Assembly (NCBI RefSeq): GCF_010726645.1
Contig: NZ_AP022563.1
Location: 4,712,001 to 4,776,000, forward strand
DNA length: 64,000 nucleotides
From: Mycolicibacterium duvalii
GTDB lineage: Bacteria; Actinomycetota; Actinomycetes; Mycobacteriales; Mycobacteriaceae
Direction: 5' to 3'
Shown here: positions 8,311 to 16,831 of the stretch, piece after piece
Numbering within the stretch: the first letter of the stretch is position 1
Layout of the letters: every line of letters starts with the position of its first letter
Notes under the pieces: generated by a model
The model's input: only the letters and a program-made list of their open reading frames with translations
What the model was told of the DNA's origin: nothing
Database searches by the model: none
Translations under genes and position numbers: made by a program

Positions 8311-9651
8311 ATGAGTGAATCAACGATCGCCGCAACGCCCGCCGTAACGCCGGTGTCGCAGGTCCGTCTGCCACCGGCCCCGGCGGTCCCGCACTTCCTG
8401 CAGGCCGTGGGCTTCTCGGTGTCACGCAAGTGGATCGTCGGCAAGCTCGTGCCCCGCTACGGCGGCGCCTTCACGATGAAGCTGCCGGTCTTCGGCCCGA
8501 CGGTCATCGTCGCCGACCCGGCGCTGGCCAAGCAGCTGTTCATGGCCGATACCGACGCGGTGGGCAACATTCAGCCCAATTTGTCGCGAGTGCTCGGGTC
8601 CGGTTCGGTGTTCGCCCTCGACGGCGCTGACCACAAGCGCCGGCGCCGCCTGCTCACCCCGCCGTTCCACGGCCGCAGCATCAAGAACTACGAGCGGATC
8701 TTCGAGGAGGAGACGCTGCGCGAGGCCGCGAACTGGCCGGAGGGCCGGTCGTTCGAAACCCTCGAGCCGATGATGCGCATCACCCTGAACGCGATCCTGC
8801 GTGCGGTCTTCGGCGCCGACGGGGCCCATCTGGATGAGCTGCGCCGGATCATCCCGCCCTGGGTGACGCTGGGTTCTCGGCTGGCGGTGCTGCCGACGCC
8901 GAGCCGCACCTACGGCCGGTTCAGCCCGTGGGGCCGGCTCGCGGCCTACCGGCGCCGCTACGACGAGGTCATCGGGCGGTTGATCGACGACGTCCGCGAC
9001 GACCCGAACTTCGACGAGCGCGACGATGTTCTCGCGCTGCTGCTGCGCAGCACCTACGAGGACGGTTCGTCGATGTCGCGCCAGGACATCGGAGACGAGC
9101 TGCTGACGTTGCTCGCCGCCGGACACGAGACCACCGCCGCGACCATGGGGTGGGTGTTCGAGCGCATCAGCCGTCATCCCGAGGTGCTGGAAAAGCTTGT
9201 CGCCGAGGCGGATACCGACGGCAACGAATACCGGCAGGCGGTCCTGCTGGAGGTGCAGCGGGCCCGCACCGTGATCGATTTCGCCGGACGCCACGTCTAT
9301 GCACCGACCTTCGAGCTCGGCGAATGGGTGATCCCGCGCGGCTTCTCGATCGTCGTGGCCATCGACCAGGTGCATCAGCGGTCGGACGACTATCCGGACC
9401 CGCAGCGGTTCGATCCGCAACGCTTCTACGGCCAGCGGCCGAACACGTTCTCCCACATCCCGTTCGGGGGCGGGACCCGGCGGTGCGTCGGAGCCGTGTT
9501 CGCCAACGTGGAGATGGATGTGGTGCTGCGGACGGTGCTGCGCCACTTCACGATCGAGACGACGACCGCCCCCGGGGAAAAGGCCCATTCACGCGGGGTG
9601 GCCTATACGCCCGCCGACGGCGGGCGCATGGTGGTGCGCCGCCGCCGCTGA
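8311..9651 (+). CDS. cyp138: Cytochrome P450 (CYP138-type)
   Basis: A 446-residue cytosolic P450 monooxygenase. The I-helix oxygen-binding motif AGHETT is at residues 270-275, the K-helix ExxR is EVQR near residue 315, and the haem loop FGGGTRRCVG places the thiolate ligand at Cys392. ATG 8311 has GGGGAGG seven bases upstream. Gene order TetR-P450-msrA reproduces Rv0135c-cyp138-msrA of M. tuberculosis, the basis for the symbol. Substrate unknown. A 26-bp sequence including the stop codon is tandemly duplicated immediately downstream. Confidence 0.88.
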   Translation: MSESTIAATPAVTPVSQVRLPPAPAVPHFLQAVGFSVSRKWIVGKLVPRYGGAFTMKLPVFGPTVIVADPALAKQLFMADTDAVGNIQPNLSRVLGSGSVFALDGADHKRRRRLLTPPFHGRSIKNYERIFEEETLREAANWPEGRSFETLEPMMRITLNAILRAVFGADGAHLDELRRIIPPWVTLGSRLAVLPTPSRTYGRFSPWGRLAAYRRRYDEVIGRLIDDVRDDPNFDERDDVLALLLRSTYEDGSSMSRQDIGDELLTLLAAGHETTAATMGWVFERISRHPEVLEKLVAEADTDGNEYRQAVLLEVQRARTVIDFAGRHVYAPTFELGEWVIPRGFSIVVAIDQVHQRSDDYPDPQRFDPQRFYGQRPNTFSHIPFGGGTRRCVGAVFANVEMDVVLRTVLRHFTIETTTAPGEKAHSRGVAYTPADGGRMVVRRRR

Positions 9652-9701
9652 GCGGCGAATCGAGCTGCCGCCGCTGAGCGGCGAATCGAGCTGCCGCCGC
9701 T
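9642..9701. repeat. 26-bp tandem duplication with hairpin at the P450 stop codon
   Basis: A 26-bp unit (9642-9667, repeated at 9668-9693, third partial copy to 9701) covers the last P450 codons and the stop. Each unit contains CGCCGCT-G-AGCGGCG, a 7-bp perfect stem. It lies between convergent genes (P450 and msrA), so the doubled hairpin could serve as a bidirectional terminator, although no T tract follows. Confidence 0.7.
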
Positions 9702-10215
9702 AGCCGGTGACCTCACTGCGCCTCGGCAGCTTCCAGCCCGGACGCGGGAAGTGGCAGGTGTATCCGCTCGGGTAGCGCAGCAGGTAGTCCTGGTGCTCGG
9801 GCTCGGCCTCCCAGAAGTCGACGGCCGGGCTCACCTCGGTGACGACCTTGCCGGGCCAGAGCCCCGACGCATCGACGTCGGCGATGGTGTCGAGCGCGAT
9901 CTGGCGCTGCTCGTCGTCGACGTAGAAGATCTCCGACCGGTAGCTGGTGCCGACATCGTTGCCCTGCCGGTCCTTGGTGGTCGGGTCGTGGATCTGGAAG
10001 AAGAACTCGAGCAGCGCGCGGTAGTCGGTCTGGGCCGGGTCGTAGACGATCTCGATGGCCTCGGCGTGGCCGGGGTGGTTGCGGTAGGTGGGGTGATCGT
10101 TGCGGCCGCCGGTGTAGCCGACGCGGGTGGACACCACGCCGGGTTGCCGGCGGATCAGGTCCTGCATGCCCCAGAAGCAGCCGCCGGCGAGTACCGCTCG
10201 CTTATGGTCGCTCAT
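9700..10215 (-). CDS. msrA: Peptide methionine-S-sulfoxide reductase MsrA
   Basis: A 171-residue enzyme reducing the S-epimer of methionine sulfoxide in proteins with thioredoxin as donor. The active-site GGCFWG carries the catalytic Cys13, and the substrate pocket residues appear in GYTGG and YRSEIFY. A C-terminal Cys near residue 153 in YTCHF is the likely resolving cysteine. Start ATG 10215. Position next to the P450 gene matches Rv0137c. It is convergent with the P450 gene, separated by the 26-bp duplication. Confidence 0.95.
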   Translation of the reverse strand: MSDHKRAVLAGGCFWGMQDLIRRQPGVVSTRVGYTGGRNDHPTYRNHPGHAEAIEIVYDPAQTDYRALLEFFFQIHDPTTKDRQGNDVGTSYRSEIFYVDDEQRQIALDTIADVDASGLWPGKVVTEVSPAVDFWEAEPEHQDYLLRYPSGYTCHFPRPGWKLPRRSEVTG

Positions 10216-10299
10216 CTCTCGTGTGCTCCTCTCGAGCCGTGGCCAAGCTGTAGAGCCAGGCTACCGACGTCGGGCAGATGCGCGGGCTAGCCTCGGAAG

Positions 10300-10701
10300 A
10301 TGCGGTCGTCTGTGCTGGTGACCTCGATCCTTGTCGTGGCGTGCGCTTCACCCGTCGCTGCGCAGCCCGCCGTGGTCGTGCCGGAGGTACCGCCGGATCC
10401 GGCGGTGACGGTCTTCGCCGACGATCCGGCGATCGTCAACGTCTACCCGACCCGCCCCCAGGCTTTCAGTCGGTTGCCCGAGGACCGGAGGGTGCGGCTG
10501 TACTTCACCAGCGGAACGCCGCAGTGCTACGGCGCGAGCGCGACAGCCGAGGAGCGTTCCGACGAGGTCGTCGTGACCGTGCGCAGCGGCACGGTGCCGC
10601 ACGCCGTCGACCGGGCTTGCATCCTGATCGCGTTGGTGGGGGCGATCGACGTGCAGTTGCGGGAGCCGCTGGGTGGTCGGATCGTGCGCAGCGCGGTCTG
10701 A
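10300..10701 (+). CDS. Small secreted protein with one Cys pair
   Basis: A 133-residue protein with a Sec signal peptide (MRSSVLVTSILVVACASPVA then A-Q as probable cleavage). The mature part is about 110 residues with two cysteines (PQCYG and RACIL) that could form one disulfide, and otherwise beta-like sequence. No lipobox is visible because the Cys at position 15 sits inside the hydrophobic core rather than at a clear LxxC site. Function unknown. It is divergent from msrA by 84 bases and precedes the Rv0138-type gene on the same strand. Confidence 0.7.
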   Translation: MRSSVLVTSILVVACASPVAAQPAVVVPEVPPDPAVTVFADDPAIVNVYPTRPQAFSRLPEDRRVRLYFTSGTPQCYGASATAEERSDEVVVTVRSGTVPHAVDRACILIALVGAIDVQLREPLGGRIVRSAV

Positions 10702-10745
10702 ACCGCTCTCGACAAGCCGCGCTGCAACGTGTTCTATTTTTGTCT

Positions 10746-11252
10746 GTGACGGCCAACACTTTCACCCGAGCCGAACTCGTCGACGCGTTCACCGCGTTCG
10801 AGGCCACCGTGGACCGCGCCGCGCGCACCCGCGACTGGGATCCGTGGGTGGACCAGTACACCGACGACGTTCTCTACATCGAGCACGCGGCCGGGACCAT
10901 GCGCGGCCGTGAGGAAGTGCGCCCGTGGATCTGGCGGACGATGGAGAGCTTTCCGGGCAGCTACATGACCTCGTTCCCGTCGCTGTGGCATGTCGTCGAC
11001 GACGCGACCGGGCGCATCATCTGCGAGCTGGACAACCCGATGCGCGATCCCGGTGACGGCTCGGTCATCAGCGCCACCAACATCTCGATCCTCACCTACG
11101 CCGGCGACGGGAAGTGGTCGCGCCAGGAGGACGTCTACAACCCGCTGCGCTTCATCGCGGCCGCCGTCAAGTGGTGCAAGAAGGCCGAAGCATGCGGCAC
11201 CCTGACCGACGAGGCCGCCGAGTGGCTGGCCACCTATGGACGGCAGCGATGA
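10746..11252 (+). CDS. NTF2-like (SnoaL-fold) protein, Rv0138-type
   Basis: A 168-residue protein with the cone-shaped NTF2/SnoaL pattern: an N-terminal helix (AELVDAFTAFEATVDRAART), DWDPWVDQYTDDVLYIEH, then TMRGREEVRPWI, all typical of this fold. These proteins may be isomerases, dehydratases or ligand binders; catalytic residues cannot be assigned. GTG 10746 is chosen; an in-frame TTG six bases earlier is possible. Its stop overlaps the next ATG (ATGA), so it is translationally coupled to the epimerase-like gene, as in Rv0138-Rv0139. Confidence 0.78.
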   Translation: MTANTFTRAELVDAFTAFEATVDRAARTRDWDPWVDQYTDDVLYIEHAAGTMRGREEVRPWIWRTMESFPGSYMTSFPSLWHVVDDATGRIICELDNPMRDPGDGSVISATNISILTYAGDGKWSRQEDVYNPLRFIAAAVKWCKKAEACGTLTDEAAEWLATYGRQR

Positions 11253-12262
11253 CGGCACTGGTCATCGGCGCCAACGGTTTTCTGGGCAGCCACGTCACCC
11301 GGCAGCTGGTCGCCGACGGCCAGGAGGTGCGGGTGATGGTGCGTCCCGGCGCCGACACCGTCGGCATCGACGACCTGCCGGTCACCCGATTCACCGGCGA
11401 CATCTTCGACTCCGACGTGCTGCGCGACGCGATGACCGGAGCCGAGGTGGTCTACTACTGCGTCGTCGACACCCGCGGCTGGCTGCGTGACCCGGCGCCG
11501 CTGTTCCGCACCAACGTCGCGGGCACCCGCAACGTCTGCGAGGTCGCCACCGAGCCCGGCGTGGCGACCGGGCTGCGAAAGTTCGTCTACACCAGCAGTT
11601 ATGTCACCGTGGGACGTAAGCGTGGTCGTGTCGCCACCGAGGCCGACATCATCTCCGAGCGCGGGCTGACGCCGTACGTGCGGTCACGGGTGCAGGCCGA
11701 GAACCTGGTGCTCGACTACGCCCACCGCCGTGCGCTGCCGGCGGTCGCGATGTGCGTGTCGACCACGTACGGGGCGGGGGACTGGGGCCGCACACCGCAT
11801 GGCGCGATCATCGCCGGCGCCGCATTCGGCAAGCTGCCGTTCGTCATGGGTGGGATCGAACTCGAAGCCGTCGGTATCGACGACGCCGCGCGCGCCCTGC
11901 TGCTGGCCGCCGATTGCGGACGGGTCGGCGAGCGTTACCTGGTGTCGGAGAAGATGATTCCCAACACCGAGGTGGTGCGGATCGCGGCCGAGGCCGCCGG
12001 GGTGGAGCCGCCGTCGCGCACCGTGCCGCTGCCGGTGTCGTGGGTGATGGCGGCGGTGGGCAGCCTCCGGGGCCGGATCCGGGGCACCGACGAGCGGCTG
12101 TCGCTGGGCTCGCTGCGGTTGATGCGCGCCGAGGCGCCGGTCGACTGCAGCAAGGCCAGGAACGAATTGGGCTGGCGCCCGGCGCCTGTCGAGGATTCCA
12201 TCCGCGAGGCCGCCCGGTTCTGGGTCGGTCTGCGCGCGGCCCGCCGTCAGCGTGCCGGATGA
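11249..12262 (+). CDS. NAD(P)-dependent epimerase/dehydratase (extended SDR), Rv0139-type
   Basis: A 337-residue extended short-chain dehydrogenase. The N-terminal GANGFLGSHV loop binds NAD(P). After KFVYTSSYVT, the expected YxxxK catalytic pair is not seen: the sequence at that place reads TPYVRSRVQAE, with Arg where Lys is expected. This replacement is shared, as far as I can tell, with other atypical SDRs acting as reductases or binding proteins, so enzymatic activity should not be assumed. It is coupled by 4-base overlaps to both neighbours. Confidence 0.82.
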   Translation: MTALVIGANGFLGSHVTRQLVADGQEVRVMVRPGADTVGIDDLPVTRFTGDIFDSDVLRDAMTGAEVVYYCVVDTRGWLRDPAPLFRTNVAGTRNVCEVATEPGVATGLRKFVYTSSYVTVGRKRGRVATEADIISERGLTPYVRSRVQAENLVLDYAHRRALPAVAMCVSTTYGAGDWGRTPHGAIIAGAAFGKLPFVMGGIELEAVGIDDAARALLLAADCGRVGERYLVSEKMIPNTEVVRIAAEAAGVEPPSRTVPLPVSWVMAAVGSLRGRIRGTDERLSLGSLRLMRAEAPVDCSKARNELGWRPAPVEDSIREAARFWVGLRAARRQRAG

Positions 12263-13077
12263 GCGCGAAGGTGCGTGTCGACCTGCACGGTGCCCCGGTG
12301 ACGATGCTCGCGACGTTGCACGCCAAGGCGCTCGACGCCGAGGCGCCGACGTCGATCCTGCACGACACGTGGGCCGTCGAGGCCGTGGAGCGCATCGACT
12401 ACGACTGGACTGCGACCTCGATGACGCGACGCAACGCCCCGTCGGTCACCCTGCGCTCGGCGTACTTCGACGGCTGGACCCGGCAGTTCCTGGCTGCCCA
12501 CCCGGAAGCCGTTGTCGTGCATCTGGGTTGCGGCCTGGACAGCCGCTTCTGGCGGACCGAGCCCGGGCCCGGCGTGGAGTGGTTCGACATCGATTATCCC
12601 GAGGTCGCCGACCTACGCCGGAAGGTGTACCCGCCCGCACCCGGCAACCACATCATCGCCGCATCGGTGACCGACCCCGGCCTGCTCGCGCAGATTCCCG
12701 ATGACCGGCCCACGCTGGTCCTGGCCGAAGGATTGACGATGTACCTCACCCGCGACGACGGGTTGCGGCTGTTCGGTGGTGTCGTGGACCGATTCGGCGG
12801 CGGCGAGATCCAATTCGACGCGTTCAGCCGGTTCGGGATCGCGACCCAATGGGGCAACGCGGTGGTTCGCCGGTCGGGAGCGACCCTGTCCTGGGGTGTC
12901 GACCGGCCCGACGACATCTTGGCGGCAGTGCCGAACACCCGGCTGCTGCAGTGGGTTCCGGTGTTCCAGCGCGAGGTGTTCGCTCCCGCGCCGCCCCGGT
13001 ACCGGCACCTGGCCGCCATGCTGAACCGGGTCCCGTTGTTGCGCACCGTCGCCCAGTTCCACCGCTACGCATTCTGA
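12259..13077 (+). CDS. LCMT/TcmP-like SAM-dependent methyltransferase
   Basis: A 272-residue protein of the leucine carboxyl methyltransferase-like family (TcmP and the mycobacterial putative methyltransferases). HLGCGLDSRFWR is the diagnostic SAM-binding loop and VEWFDIDYPEV the acidic strand that holds the ribose; LVLAEGLTMYLT follows as in the family. Mycobacteria carry many paralogs of unknown substrate. ATG 12259 overlaps the previous stop by 4 bases, giving a four-gene co-directional set 10746-14449. Confidence 0.85.
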   Translation: MSAKVRVDLHGAPVTMLATLHAKALDAEAPTSILHDTWAVEAVERIDYDWTATSMTRRNAPSVTLRSAYFDGWTRQFLAAHPEAVVVHLGCGLDSRFWRTEPGPGVEWFDIDYPEVADLRRKVYPPAPGNHIIAASVTDPGLLAQIPDDRPTLVLAEGLTMYLTRDDGLRLFGGVVDRFGGGEIQFDAFSRFGIATQWGNAVVRRSGATLSWGVDRPDDILAAVPNTRLLQWVPVFQREVFAPAPPRYRHLAAMLNRVPLLRTVAQFHRYAF

Positions 13078-13078
13078 C

Positions 13079-14449
13079 ATGCCGGTCAACGGCCACGTAT
13101 CGCACTGGTTCGACGGTGTGCCGGCAGCCCGGTCGCCGTTACCGGGCAGCCGGGATGCCGACGTGTGCATCGTCGGCGCCGGATACACCGGGCTGTGGAC
13201 CGCGTACTACCTGAAGCGGGCCGAGCCGGCGCTGCGCATCGTCGTGCTGGAAGCGCGCTTTGCCGGCTACGGCGCGTCCGGGCGCAACGGCGGTTGGCTG
13301 TCCGGCCTGGTGCCCGGGGACCGCGAGCGCGTGGCGCGCCGATACGGTCGCGACGGCGTCCTGGCCTGGCAGCGCGCTCTCAACGACACCGTCGACGAGG
13401 TCATCGCGGTGGCAGCACGGGAAGGGATCGACGCAGGCATCGTCAAAGGAGGCACTCTCGAGGTCGCCCGCAACGCCGCCCAGGCCGAGCGGCTGCACGC
13501 CGCCATCGCGGCCGAGCGCCGCTGGCAGGTCCCCGGTATCGAGCCGCTGAGCGCAGCGCAGGTGACGCAACGGATCGCGCTGGACGGAGTGCTGGCGGGA
13601 TACCACAACCCGCACTGCGCGCGGATCCAGCCCGCGCGTCTGGTCCGCGGGCTGGCCGCGACCGTGTGCCGGCTCGGCGTCGATCTCTACGAGCGGTCCC
13701 CGGTCACCGAGCTCACCCCGGGACGCGCCGTCACCCCGCACGGCACGGTGCGCGCGCCGGTGATCCTGCGCGGCACCGAAGGCTTCACCGCGCGCCTGCC
13801 GGGACTGCGCCGTCGCTGGTTGCCGATGAACAGCTCGATGATCGTCACCGAGCGACTCCCGGACCGACTCTGGAACCGGATCGGTTGGGAGGGCAGGGAA
13901 ACCCTCGGCGACACCGCCCACGGCTTCTTCTACGCGCAACGCACCGTCGACGACCGCATCGCTCTGGGCGGCCGCAGCGTCCCGTACCGTTTCGGTTCGC
14001 GCATCGACCGCGACGGCCGGGTCCCGGATCGGACGCTGCGCAGCCTGACCGACACGTTACGCACGATCCTGCCGCAGACCGCCGACGTCGCGGTCGCCCA
14101 CGCCTGGTGCGGGGTACTGGCGGTGCCCCGCGACTGGACTGCCACCGTCGGGTTCGATCGGGCCAGCGGACTCGGCTGGGCCGGGGGATACGTGGGCCAC
14201 GGCGTCACCGCGACAAACCTGGCCGCACGCACGGTGACCGATCTGGTCCTGGACCGCGCCGGCGAGCTGACCGCGCTGCCGTGGGTCGGGCACCGGTGCC
14301 GGGACTGGGAGCCCGAGCCGCTGCGCTGGCTCGGGGTGCGCGGAATGTACCTCGCCTACCGCGCCGCCGACCGGCACGAAGCGCGCAATCGCCGTTCGAC
14401 GTCACCGATCGCCGTGCTCGCCGACAGGATCGCCGGGCGCCCGCACTGA
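13079..14449 (+). CDS. FAD-dependent amine/amino-acid oxidase (DAO family, PuuB-like)
   Basis: A 456-residue flavoprotein. DVCIVGAGYTGLWTAYYLKR is the N-terminal Rossmann FAD motif, followed by GYGASGRNGGW, typical of DAO/OrdL/PuuB oxidases. A second flavin contact is seen in GYVGHGVTATNLAAR near the C-terminus. Family members oxidise amines or amino acids, such as gamma-glutamylputrescine; the substrate here is not known. It starts one base after the methyltransferase stop. Confidence 0.85.
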   Translation: MPVNGHVSHWFDGVPAARSPLPGSRDADVCIVGAGYTGLWTAYYLKRAEPALRIVVLEARFAGYGASGRNGGWLSGLVPGDRERVARRYGRDGVLAWQRALNDTVDEVIAVAAREGIDAGIVKGGTLEVARNAAQAERLHAAIAAERRWQVPGIEPLSAAQVTQRIALDGVLAGYHNPHCARIQPARLVRGLAATVCRLGVDLYERSPVTELTPGRAVTPHGTVRAPVILRGTEGFTARLPGLRRRWLPMNSSMIVTERLPDRLWNRIGWEGRETLGDTAHGFFYAQRTVDDRIALGGRSVPYRFGSRIDRDGRVPDRTLRSLTDTLRTILPQTADVAVAHAWCGVLAVPRDWTATVGFDRASGLGWAGGYVGHGVTATNLAARTVTDLVLDRAGELTALPWVGHRCRDWEPEPLRWLGVRGMYLAYRAADRHEARNRRSTSPIAVLADRIAGRPH

Positions 14450-14488
14450 CGCGGGGCGGGTGTCGGTGCAGGCGCCTAAGCTGGCGGC

Positions 14489-15400
14489 GTGCGTAGCTCG
14501 GTCAGCGTGAGTTTCACCGGACCGGTCAGCTATCGGCTGACACTGGCGCCGCTGCGGCGCGGCCCCGCAGACCCGTGCTACCGCGACGACGTCGACGGCA
14601 CCGTCTGGCGCACCAGCCTGATGTCCAGCGGGCCGGTCACCGCACGGATCAGCCGGGGTGGGCCGACGACCGTGGACTGTGAGGCCTGGGGACCGGGTGC
14701 GGTGGAGTTCACCGACGGTCTGCCGGCGCTGCTGGGCGTCGACGACGACGCCTCGTCGTTCGCCCCGCAGCATCCCGTCCTCGCCCGCGCACACCGAAGG
14801 GTGCCGCATCTGCGCCTCGGGCGCACCGGCCGGGTGTTGGAGGCGCTGGTGCCCGCGGTGCTCGAGCAGCGGGTCTACGGGTCCGACGCCCACCGCGCGT
14901 GGCGCCGCCTGGTCACCCGCTACGGTGCTCCGGCGCCCGGCCCGGCGCCGGAGCGGATGCGGGTGCCCCCCACCGCCGAAGCGTGGAAACGCATCCCGTC
15001 CTGGGAGTTCCAGCGTGCGAATGTCGATCCGGGCCGCGCGCGTACGGTGCTCGGTTGCGCCCAGCGTGCCGACTCGCTGGAGCGGCTGGTGCGCCGGACG
15101 CCCGAGCAGGCGCGAACAGCGTTGACCAGCCTTCCCGGTGTCGGGGTGTGGACCGCCGCGGAGACGGCCCAGCGCGCGTTCGGGGATGCCGATGCGCTGT
15201 CGGTCGGCGACTACCACCTGGCCAAGGTGGTGGGCCGGACGCTGCTGGGACACCCGATCGACGATGCGCAGATGCTCGACCTGCTGGCGCCGCTCGCCCC
15301 GCACCGGCATCGGGCGGTGCGCGTCCTCGAAGCCAGTGGGATGGCGGTCTATGCGCGGTTCGGTCCGCGGGTGCCGATCCCGAATCTGGCCAAAATGTGA
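14489..15400 (+). CDS. HhH-GPD DNA glycosylase (AlkA/OGG-like, Rv0142-type)
   Basis: A 303-residue protein with the base-excision glycosylase layout: an N-terminal beta domain, then the helix-hairpin-helix LTSLPGVGVWTAAETAQRA and the downstream LSVGDYHLAKVVG, where Asp241 is in the position of the catalytic aspartate. Predicted to remove damaged bases, most like DNA-3-methyladenine glycosylase II. GTG start at 14489. It closes the block collinear with Rv0135c-Rv0142 and precedes dps. Confidence 0.82.
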   Translation: MRSSVSVSFTGPVSYRLTLAPLRRGPADPCYRDDVDGTVWRTSLMSSGPVTARISRGGPTTVDCEAWGPGAVEFTDGLPALLGVDDDASSFAPQHPVLARAHRRVPHLRLGRTGRVLEALVPAVLEQRVYGSDAHRAWRRLVTRYGAPAPGPAPERMRVPPTAEAWKRIPSWEFQRANVDPGRARTVLGCAQRADSLERLVRRTPEQARTALTSLPGVGVWTAAETAQRAFGDADALSVGDYHLAKVVGRTLLGHPIDDAQMLDLLAPLAPHRHRAVRVLEASGMAVYARFGPRVPIPNLAKM

Positions 15401-15474
15401 CGCTTTCTGATCATGATTATCGGGATGCGGCGCCGGGTACCCGACGCCCGAGACGAGCGAAGGAGTCCACAGTC

Positions 15475-16026
15475 ATGCCCAAGTCCTCTTACACCGTTCC
15501 CGGCCTGTCCGACAAGGAAGGCGCCGAAGTCGCCGAGCTGCTGCAGAAGGCCTTGAGCCGCTACAACGATCTGCACCTGACGCTCAAGCACGTGCACTGG
15601 AACGTCGTCGGCCCGAACTTCATCGGTGTGCACGAGATGATCGACCCGCAGGTCGAGCTGGTCCGCGGCTACGCCGACGAGGCGGCCGAGCGCATCGCGG
15701 CGCTGGGGGCGTCGCCGAAGGGCACTCCCGGTGCGATCGAGAGCGATCGCACCTGGGACGACTACTCCGTCAACCGCGACACCGCCCAGGCGCACCTGGC
15801 GGCCCTCAACCTCGTCTACAACGGGGTCATCGAGGACACCCGCAAGTCGATCGAGCGCCTCGGCGAGATCGACCCGGTCTCGGAGGACATGCTGATCGGT
15901 CATGCCGCGGAGCTGGAGAAGTTCCAGTGGTTCGTGCGCGCACACCTCGAGAACGCCGGCGGCGAACTCGTCAGTGCCGGCGCCTCGTCCGAGAAGGCGG
16001 CGGCCAGCAAGGCCAAGAAGGACTAG
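15475..16026 (+). CDS. dps: DNA-protecting ferritin-like protein Dps
   Basis: A 183-residue Dps, the same length as M. smegmatis Dps1 and near-identical in the core as remembered. It assembles as a 12-mer, oxidises Fe2+ with peroxide and condenses DNA. Intersubunit ferroxidase ligands are visible: His41 and His53 in KHVHWNVVGPNFIGVHEMID, and Asp68 and Glu72 in GYADEAAERI. The Lys-rich tail (residues ~170-183) matches the DNA-binding tail of Dps1. GGAG precedes ATG 15475. It is convergent with the thioesterase gene, 4 bases apart. Confidence 0.95.
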   Translation: MPKSSYTVPGLSDKEGAEVAELLQKALSRYNDLHLTLKHVHWNVVGPNFIGVHEMIDPQVELVRGYADEAAERIAALGASPKGTPGAIESDRTWDDYSVNRDTAQAHLAALNLVYNGVIEDTRKSIERLGEIDPVSEDMLIGHAAELEKFQWFVRAHLENAGGELVSAGASSEKAAASKAKKD

Positions 16027-16030
16027 AACC

Positions 16031-16831
16031 TCAGCGGTACGCGGTGAGTCGGGCCACGAGGGCGTCCCTGCCGTCGTGGCCCACCGCCCGTGTCTCGGCC
16101 ACCCCGCTGCTCCGCCCGACGTGCAGCGTGGTGGCCTCGTAGTGTGCGCCGCTTCCGCTGTGGAACGGCCTCAGGTAATTCACCCGCAACGACGCCGTGC
16201 GAAACGCCGCATCGGCGGCCGCGCACACGGCCGCCGAGCCCACCAGCTCCAGGCCCATCGCCGAAACACCGCCGTGCACAACTCCGACACTGTTGTTCAG
16301 GGCGTCATCTGTCTTCTGCATGAGAACGACTGCCGCTCCGCCGGTTTCGCCGCGCTCCAAGCTCATCAGAGACGCGAGGTCGGGCCCCGGCAGGCTGCCG
16401 TGGGACTCCTCGGGCCACGCCGACAGCCCGGCCGGCGCAGTGATGTAGAACGAATGCACCGTCGCAGTCGCGACGTCGTGTCCGGCCACCGACAGTCGAC
16501 ACTGTGCCAGTGCGACGTCGAACTTGGCGCCCAGCGGTTGCGCGATACCGGTGACCCGCTCCTGAGGGGCGGCCGCGATCGCGTGGGCGGCGTCCGGCGC
16601 GATCTCCAGGCTCAGTTCGCTCGACACCGTCCATTCGTCTGTTCCTCGCCGACGATGGTTGACCAGGCCGCAGACGTGGTCGACCAACATGGCCAGCGGA
16701 GCGACGGTGGCGGCACCGGTCAGCGGGTTGGTCAACCCGGCGGCCGGAATCGTCGCCACGCAGCGCTCGGCACCGTCCTCGAGGGTTTCGACGCCGAACC
16801 GGCCGAGGGGCGTATTCAGGGGGTAGGGCAC
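16031..16831 (-). CDS. Double-hotdog acyl-CoA thioesterase-like protein
   Basis: A 266-residue protein with two hotdog units. The second carries VVHGGVSAMGLELVGSAAV, the HGG motif of PaaI-type thioesterases, and SLRVNYLRPFHSGSGAHYEA as the conserved strand pair. The first unit lacks a clean HGG, which suggests one functional active site per pair. Probably hydrolyses an acyl-CoA in the cytosol. GTG start at 16831; the ~650-bp region before gltB lies upstream. Confidence 0.78.
   Translation of the reverse strand: MPYPLNTPLGRFGVETLEDGAERCVATIPAAGLTNPLTGAATVAPLAMLVDHVCGLVNHRRRGTDEWTVSSELSLEIAPDAAHAIAAAPQERVTGIAQPLGAKFDVALAQCRLSVAGHDVATATVHSFYITAPAGLSAWPEESHGSLPGPDLASLMSLERGETGGAAVVLMQKTDDALNNSVGVVHGGVSAMGLELVGSAAVCAAADAAFRTASLRVNYLRPFHSGSGAHYEATTLHVGRSSGVAETRAVGHDGRDALVARLTAYR

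Noticed and set aside
8202..8444. Longer N-terminal extension of the TetR gene before cyp138
   Set aside because: It would run through the P450 promoter and operators; GTG 8201 has a good ribosome-binding site.
15401..15474. SigF-type promoter (GGGTA) before dps
   Set aside because: A GGGTA occurs at 15435-15439 but no GTTT lies at the required distance upstream.
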